A model generated the notes under the pieces. It was not told the origin of the DNA. It saw only the letters and a list, made by a program, of their open reading frames with translations, and did no database searches. This document shows, piece by piece, positions 57,285-64,000 of a DNA stretch of 64,000 nt. This DNA comes from Candidula unifasciata (taxonomy: Eukaryota; Mollusca; Gastropoda; Stylommatophora; Geomitridae): contig CAJHNH020006645.1 of the NCBI GenBank assembly GCA_905116865.2, positions 310,001 through 374,000 on the forward strand. Reading direction: 5' to 3'. Each line of letters begins with the position of its first letter. The stretch's first letter is position 1. The position numbers and the translations under genes are program-made.

Positions 57285-57407
57285 CTCTCCAGGATTGCAG
57301 AATAAACATTTCAAGGATGAGAATCCTATAAGCACAAATCCTGGTCAGGCCTGTTCAACCGTAACGTTGTATTGGGACTCCCGACGGTTACTTCTGGTTT
57401 TTCATCT

Positions 57408-57664
57408 GGGAGCCGCGTTAGCGCAGTCGATAAGAGGTTCACTTTCAAATCAAGCTGCGACTCGCTGCAGCCACGGTCGGTGTTCGAAACCGGGCCGTTT
57501 CCGGGTTTCACCCAACCTCTAAGAAATGGGTACCAGAGTTGACACTCTGGGGTAAATTGAGAAACGTCGCTGTAGCTACAGAGTTACGTGCGAACGGCGA
57601 CACAGGCGTACAATTCTTATCAGCTGTCCGTACTGGTGGCGTATCGTATCGTATCGTATCGTAG
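57408..57664 (+). mobile_element. SINE-E copy with (TATCG)n tail
   Basis: Head 'ggagccgcgttagcgcagtc' (A-box), B-box 'cggtgttcgaaaccgggc', body 'tgggtaccagagttgaca', and tail of four to five TATCG units. Confidence 0.88.
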
Positions 57665-58230
57665 AAAATCAAACAAAAAATTCCAAGCTTAGTCCTTTTT
57701 TAGCCGCCTGATGGCCTGCTTTTTCAAGGACGGTTCCTTTGCTATCTTATTTTATTTATCTTCCTTTGTGGTGAGCAATTACACCTGAGTTTGTTCATTT
57801 GTTGCCTAAGTTCTGGTTTTGATGAGTCCTGATTCCTGCTTTAGTTGGCTATCCGCTAGCTGTTGCACTGTTTATCTGTGTTAGTACCAAGTCAGTCCTC
57901 AGCCACACCACCGCGAAACAAACAGTCCCGTACACTGAGCGACCTAAAACAAGGCCCCCACAGGACGACTGTCACAATCTTGTTGTTGTGCGAAGCCATT
58001 TTTTTTTTAAAAATATGTAGATGAGGTAACAAAGATTTGCAAAAAAAAATTAGAACGCCCGAAGGTGCCACGATATTTTATAGTTAGGTCGGAAGATGGA
58101 GAGAGACAGATAGCTTGCTAGGTTGAGAAAGAGGTTTCTGGTGTGTTGAGCTGTGCACAATGCCTGCTCTTCAGCGTTTTGTTCCTGGGTTGGTCTGGAA
58201 ATAGACTGACTGACATTTTAATCATATGTG
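57665..58230. other. Intergenic, nothing recognised
   Basis: No frame or repeat identified. A short SINE-E tail fragment ('ccgtactggtggcagagcac') follows at 58236-58300. Confidence 0.5.
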
Positions 58231-58312
58231 GGGAGGGCCGTACTGGTGGCAGAGCACTTATGGTTTTTAACCGTGTACAACGACGCTGATTTACATCTTC
58301 CGACTTTACATT

Positions 58313-58536
58313 TTACCACTTCTGGACTGCATTCCTGTTCCAGAACCTGAGTGTTGCGTGTGCATCCGTTTTACAGATCTGAATCATTTGTGTGCTGGCT
58401 GCTGGTTCCTTGCCTCTAAGGCAGATGCACTCTGACTTCGAAAAAAACACCCAATTAGTCGACTCTTACGACATGCTTATGGGTAGGCAGTGGGTCATTT
58501 ATTGTATTTTCCTATAATAGGGCCCCGGAACCAACA
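58313..58536 (-). mobile_element. SINE-A copy, (GAA)n end missing
   Basis: Complement of 'cttctggactgcattcctgt' through 'gggccccggaaccaacacaa'. Confidence 0.85.
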
Positions 58537-58539
58537 CAA

Positions 58540-59265
58540 TGAAGTCCTGAGTGGGGTATCAGGGAACAATTACCCATCTACCCACCTCGACAGCTTACGT
58601 CAAACATCGACAAGAGGCAGTCTTAATTTTGTGGACACGTTAATAAAATTAAGAAAAGGAAAGAAGCGACTTGAACATGTCACAAAAAGACAAATAATGG
58701 AAAGAAAGAAAGAGGAAAACAACGAGAGAAGATTTCTTTTAGTCACAGAACTTTTGCACGCTAGTGGAAACTTCAAGATAAGGATTGCTTACACCAGACG
58801 ACAGGGCACGTATTAATGATGTTACTATTAAATATACTACACAATTTTAGCTATTTATATTGTAAATAAATTGCAGACTGCCATAAAAAAAAAAAAAACC
58901 TACGTAATTTATTCCATAAGTATTGACTAATAAGAAAAACAATTTCCACATAGCTGTTCTACATGAAAGCTTACTGTAAATATATTCAAATGAAATTTTA
59001 GGAATGGTAACAAATGTCTCATTTTCCGTACTCTTGTCATATTTCCGGAGCCGTGTGGTCTATCAAAACAAGATACTAATGCAGATCATAAACCGACTAA
59101 CCTTTTCTGAAGACGGAAATGAGATCTAAATTTGAGAGAAGGCTGGTCTGGCTATTCGGACGTAATCGCGTCGCACGAGAAGCTATTTAGACGTACGCCA
59201 GAAACACAAAGGACGTATAGAGCTCTAAGACTTTATTGTAATAAAGAAGGGGTTTGGATTCTCGA
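58540..59265. other. Intergenic, nothing recognised
   Basis: AT-rich sequence. A frame at 58490-58816 begins inside SINE-A and has no recognisable domain. Confidence 0.5.
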
Positions 59266-59470
59266 ATCCTCATCATCATTATCATCATTACCATCTACTA
59301 CCCACTATGATCATCATCATCATCATCATCATCATCAACTACCACTATTACCACCAATACACTCCCCACCACATCATCATCTCTACCATCGCCAGCTATC
59401 ACTATCATAATTACTACAGCAACCACCACCACCATTATCACCAGCTCCAACATCAAAACCACCTCTACTG
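59265..59470. repeat. (ATC)n-rich microsatellite
   Basis: Imperfect ATC and ACC repeats. The His-rich and Ile-rich frames in it are low complexity. Confidence 0.93.
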
Positions 59471-59674
59471 TGATCTTCATGATAGTCACCACCAGGAAGA
59501 GAAGCATAATACGAAGGAGGAGATAAATAATAGTAGGAAGAAAAAGAGAAAGCATACAAAATAAAGACGGAAGAAAAAGCCTCCCCTTCTTCTCACTTCC
59601 TCAAACCCCGCAAAGAAACAGCAAGACATAGGAGGATGAAGAGGAAGGTGATAGAAAATGACATTTAGAAAACA

Positions 59675-59935
59675 GAAGAAGAAGAAGAAGAAGAAGAAGA
59701 AGAAGAAGAAGAAGAAGAAGAAGAAGAAGAAGAAGAAGAAGAAGAAGAAGAAGAAGAAAAAGAAGAAGAAGAAGGGGGAGCAGGAGGAGGAGGAGGAGGA
59801 AAAAAGATTAAGAAAAAGAAGATCAAGAAGAAGAAGAAGAAAAAGAAGAAGAAGAAAAAGATAAAGAAAGAAGAAGAAGAAGAAGGAGGAGGAGAAGAAG
59901 AAAAAGGAGGAGAAGAGAGATAAGTAGACGAAAAA
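59675..59935 (+). repeat. (GAA)n microsatellite
   Basis: About 90 bp of pure GAA, then imperfect purine repeats (GGA, AAG). The poly-Lys and poly-Ser frames are artefacts. Confidence 0.97.
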
Positions 59936-60059
59936 AGAAAAACAGAATGAAAAAGAACAAGAATAATGATGATAATAGGGATAGGAGGATCGAAAAGAAG
60001 AAGAATTAAAATAATAATAACATTAGTTATAATAATAATCATAACAGGAGTGTAAGTAA

Positions 60060-60840
60060 GAAAATAAAAGTAGAAGCAATATCAGCAGAAAGTCAGCTGA
60101 TATTCTGCTTTCTTCCAGTCTGTGACCACTGAGATACCAGTTAGTTATCGACGCCTGTCTGTAGACTCACAACCCAGTCTCCGATGTAAGTGGACAAGAG
60201 TCTAGAGTTTCTCTCTGGGTAGTTGCTCTGTTTGTCCTGGCTCCACTTGTCTAGAATTACAACTTTGACATTTGAGTTAATGATACTTATGTTTGCATTC
60301 ATTTCTCCCGTAAAAAACAGCGTTGAAAAGGTGGAGAGCAAGGAATAAACTGCATGCTTTGCTGCAAGGCCGGATTAAGAATACCCGCGACTGTCATTCG
60401 TCATCACCGACCATGTCGATAAGCGTGGGCGGTCATTGATCGCCATCTAGTACATTCACTAGAAGGGCAGATCATCTCAGTGTTCTTCTCGCACTTACGC
60501 CGTATGATCATGAAAAGATATAAAACCCAACAAAAAGTAGACCTGCGAGCTTTATCATATCACAAACACACACGGCAAGTGAACGTTGCGGCTAGGGAGC
60601 CTTCAACAGGACATGACGTGAATCTACAATATCAACAAAGATACAAGATGACTGATGGAGAATCAACATCACACAAGCCGTCTTTACTTCATATGATATT
60701 TCATTGTAACCATTAAACTGGGTCTACCCAAAAGTCCAGATCGTCATCATCTTCTTCACTTCCTGTTTTACAGCTTCAGGTGTCGAGGGAGATATGAAGT
60801 ACTATTTCTTGCTTTACTGGCAGCCTCGACATACTACATA
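60060..60840. other. Intergenic, nothing recognised
   Basis: Contains a small perfect hairpin (atatcagc...gctgatat, 60079-60103). No gene seen. Confidence 0.45.
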
Positions 60841-60844
60841 CGTT

Positions 60845-61060
60845 TAGGAGGCAGTAAGCCTATTTTTTATTTCCCTCCCCAAAAGACACATCGTGCTGTC
60901 GTAGAGTTTCTCTGATGCTATCATTCCATATTGTTCTTGTCTACCTCGTGCTCGACGTCCTTCTCCTCTGTTCATGTATACCTTATATGGCAAGACGTCA
61001 CACGGCATTATCTCTAAGTGTGTTACCCATTTGATTTGCTGTCTTTGCATGTAATTTTAA
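60845..61060 (-). mobile_element. LINE ORF2 tail fragment
   Basis: The minus strand encodes MQRQQIKWVTHLEIMPCDVL, then an EGRRARGRQEQY segment and SEKLYDSTMCLLG. Same subfamily as 22490. Confidence 0.78.
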
Positions 61061-61349
61061 ATTAGTTCTGTACCGACTTGTTCTCTTATGACCTATGACC
61101 TCGTGCCTGATTTGATAACTTCTGGTCACGCCTGGGGCCCTTCTCAGATCATTCATATAAGTTAGCATTAGTGTCGAATCGAACTCAATACCTTCTGGTC
61201 GACAGACAAGAGTCTAGTTTATAGACCATATTTCACATAGTTGTCCTGAAATATTGCATCCAAGAAATTTTAAACTGTAGTCTGTTTTGATGCTTCACTG
61301 TGGCTAGAATGTGTAACAATTTTCGACCTTATGCCCACAAATTTTTCGT

Positions 61350-61482
61350 GTGGGTTTCTAGGGGTCCTATTGGGGAGTGTGGGGTGTGGAAAGGGGAGGG
61401 GTGGGAAATGAGCTGAGGGTGGGGAGGGAAATAAAAAACAGACTTACTGCCTCCTAAACGTATGTAGTGAAAAGCATGATTC
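61350..61482 (+). mobile_element. SINE-A 5' fragment
   Basis: Starts 'cgtgtgggtttctaggggtc', with a G-rich insertion, then 'agacttactgcctcctaaac'. Confidence 0.65.
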
Positions 61483-62945
61483 CGTTGCAGTTACAATATG
61501 TTGGACTGGGTAAAAGTAACGTTAGTCTCCCCACGCCCGGCTAATATACATACTAGCTCCCTTCTGATTAGTAGTTCCTGAACCTGTAATCTTGGCACAA
61601 GGTTGGGGGGTGTTCCGCAATGCCGTTGATATCGCGTTTTGTATCATTCAGCACGTCAGCGCTTTTAACACTCCGAAAACATGGAGAAACTAGCCCTAAC
61701 ACAACCCACCTAGAGAGCGCTGCAACCTATATCACAGACATTCTCTTTCTCGTAATGAAAACGTAAATGCAAGACATCACAGAAAGCAAACGACAGCACA
61801 CCCGTAACCTTCAGGATAGTCGACTAGCTAAACAAACTTGTGAATGAAAAGTGACCTACTCTGTCTGGGGAGATTTGCGTAAACCTAACCGTCGGGCTGT
61901 ACTGCTCTCGTCATCGGAAAGCCACCGTTACTAACTCCACTTCCATTCTCATTCTGGAAGTAGTTAAGTTGTATACGATCATCTCTGTTTTCAAACAGTG
62001 ACCATTCACTTTAGCAATAAAAAACTCTGCCACCTTTCTTCCTTTTCACTACAGACTCAGCTGTTTATATAATGATGTGAATTTTTAATTGATCAGCTCT
62101 TGCACGTCTGAAGAGAAGGAAGAGGAGGGTGAGAAGAAAAAGATTAAGAAGAAGACCCTGGGTGCGACCCTGAGAGCGTAGTATCTATCATCCCATTTCA
62201 CCAGCTGGGTCGTTGTATATTGATGCTTAACACGAAAAATTTAATATAGTACTAAAAAAAAAATCCCCATTTAATAAAATGTAAATTTATTGTGAATTAA
62301 TGAATTTATGAAATACGTAAAGACATACTATTGTATACGAAATCCCCACCGGTTACACGTTGAAATGCAATATGCTGTCGTAGTTTCGTCTTTTCGCAAT
62401 TTATGGTTTTCTAATTATTGTCTGGGGGGGGGGGGGGGGCCCATGGCGTCAATTAGCCAGATGAAACTATCAAAATAAGTGGTGAAATAAATAGTATTTT
62501 TTAATAATGCGTAATTTCAGAATTTACTACAGCGAGAAAGAAAATATCATCGTCCACTTACTTCCTAGAGAGACCACAGAAATCATATCACATAAAATCA
62601 CAAACTACGACCCGCGAGCCAACTCAATACAGCAATAGAAAGAAAAAAAAAACCCCATTATAAAATGCAATAAGTTGGAATAAGGTAAAAATATAAGGTC
62701 ATTATTATGTAATAGTTAGGTAGCATTATTGATAATTAAGGAAATACAACGAAAGAAACTATGGCACACATCGGAAAAGCATCAGCAGCTTTTAAATCCT
62801 GCACAAAACAATTTAATTTAATTTGTATAGTTTTAAAACAAAGTTATGCACTTTCAATTGTAATGTTATTTCAATTTTAACATATGCCAGTAAAAGTCCG
62901 GAGAACACATGGAAGGAAGTTCCATGAAAACAAATGAGTGGCAAC
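61483..62945. other. Intergenic, nothing recognised
   Basis: AT-rich, with a G run at 62424-62440. No frame, tRNA or repeat block found. Confidence 0.5.
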
Positions 62946-62949
62946 AAGA

Positions 62950-63215
62950 AAGTAAAGACCCCTTTTCACGCCCTTAGGCGCATCGGGCACATGGGAAGAA
63001 CACTAATATTATTACAGACCAGTCGGTAATGTGGTCAGCATTACGCCAACCGTCTTTACTTCCCCCAGGACATTTATCATGGTACCCATTTTAGCCTAGG
63101 TCGACCTGCGACGCCCCACATCACGATAAGAATCCACGCAGCCAGCAGTGGGTTTCGATCGCGGTACGCTGGAATTACGAGTCGGACTCGCAACGCCTGA
63201 GCCTTAGACGCCGCA
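62950..63215 (-). mobile_element. SINE-B body with a different tRNA-like head
   Basis: Body complement 'cccttaggcgcatcgggcac' and 'cagcattacgccaaccgtct' joined to the head also seen at 50255 ('gagtcggactcgcaacgcct'). Confidence 0.8.
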
Positions 63216-63229
63216 CACTGAGAACAATA

Positions 63230-63520
63230 CTAAACATAAAATGGGTGGAATGGAAGAAGGGTGAAGAAATAAAAATAGAAATAGACGGGCAAAAACTGAT
63301 AACAACAGTGAGAAAACTAAAACAGATGGCGCCTATTAGACACATCCTGAGAATAAACAATAACGGAATCTTCAAACAGGCATAAAAATAGGAAATAAAG
63401 GAGCTGAGGAGGCCAGGACGTGCAAAAGAAACCGTAAACTAAACGTTGAATAGAGAGGCCAAATGTGCTAAATTGGATTCCATCTATGTTGTACAGGATA
63501 AAACGTAATTAAGGAACATA
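63230..63520 (+). mobile_element. LINE ORF2 tail fragment
   Basis: Reads 'atggcgcctattagacacat', 'caggccaggacgtgcaaaag'-like sequence and 'ttggattccatctatgttgt', the uninterrupted relative of 50395-50970. Many stops. Confidence 0.65.
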
Positions 63521-63952
63521 ATGCCAGCCTTATGTGACATATTGTGGCACAACAGGCCAATTAACAAATTAGGGAAAATATAATGTGCCGTTGTTACGGC
63601 ATGCAATCGTTGAAACAACTGAGCCTAATGAAAACGTTAAAAGCTACGTTCTTTTATAACACATAAATATGTCTAAAATTAACAAAAATAATTTTTATCA
63701 GTCAAAACGATTAAAAACACCCCTTTGGTAAAGACAAGGGAAGCGTATATTTTCAGAAAGTGGAAGATCTATATGTAGGACACCACTTTTTTATGACATA
63801 CAATTGTCCTGATGACGTCACAAGTAATAAGGCTATTAGGAAAATAGCTTTCAATTATGTTTCTAGCACACCTTTGAAAATGTCTAGAAACTAACGATTT
63901 ATAAAAGTACCAAAATGGGAACCTCGGTAAGCTTCAATATATAGGTGAAAGG

Positions 63953-63990
63953 AGGGGGGGGGGGGGGGGGAGGAGGGGGGGGGAGAGAAG
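63953..63990 (+). repeat. Poly-G tract at window end
   Basis: G run interrupted by single A. Confidence 0.93.
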
Positions 63991-64000
63991 GGTGTTAGGA

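Noticed and set aside
59658..60042. Lys-rich and Ser/Phe-rich frames
   Set aside because: Produced by the (GAA)n microsatellite.

Overview
The window looks like animal nuclear DNA, most likely from a mollusc and probably a gastropod. That assignment rests on protein similarity and repeat style and is inference, since no marker gene is present. The only host gene I can support is the 3' four-fifths of MTREX (MTR4/SKIV2L2), the RNA helicase of the nuclear exosome. It lies on the + strand as 22 exons between 1667 and 35181. The exons join in frame to 871 residues running from just after the Walker A loop to the natural C-terminus. The Walker A exon and the N-terminus lie upstream of the window.

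Region 1-35.4 kb is MTREX plus its introns. The introns hold 5'-truncated LINE fragments, at least five kinds of SINE-like element, three hAT-type miniature DNA transposons and many minisatellites. Two tandem arrays are unusual because they are built from the splice junctions of the gene itself. At 671-1666, about 15 diverged copies of a 64-bp unit repeat the 3' splice site and first codons of the first visible exon. At 31.67-32.31 kb, about 14 copies of a 40-bp unit resemble the 5' splice site of the penultimate-but-two exon. A 130-bp near-identical inverted repeat (34906-35035 and 35868-35997) brackets the terminal exon and poly(A) signal.

Region 35.4-64 kb has no host gene that I can recognise. 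It contains LINE reverse-transcriptase tails, LINE RNase H domains, tRNA-derived SINEs (several nested, with readable target-site duplications), one clean hAT element at 57088-57284, microsatellites and long poly-G tracts. It also holds a pair of diverged inverted repeats of about 650-690 bp (46.29-46.98 kb and 53.19-53.83 kb) facing each other across 6 kb.

For reference I use local names for repeat families. SINE-A is about 285 bp, runs from CCCCGTGTGGG to (GAA)n, and has 10-15 bp target-site duplications. SINE-B, D, E and F have tRNA-like heads. SINE-G is 130-185 bp and also GAA-tailed. These names are mine and do not come from any database.
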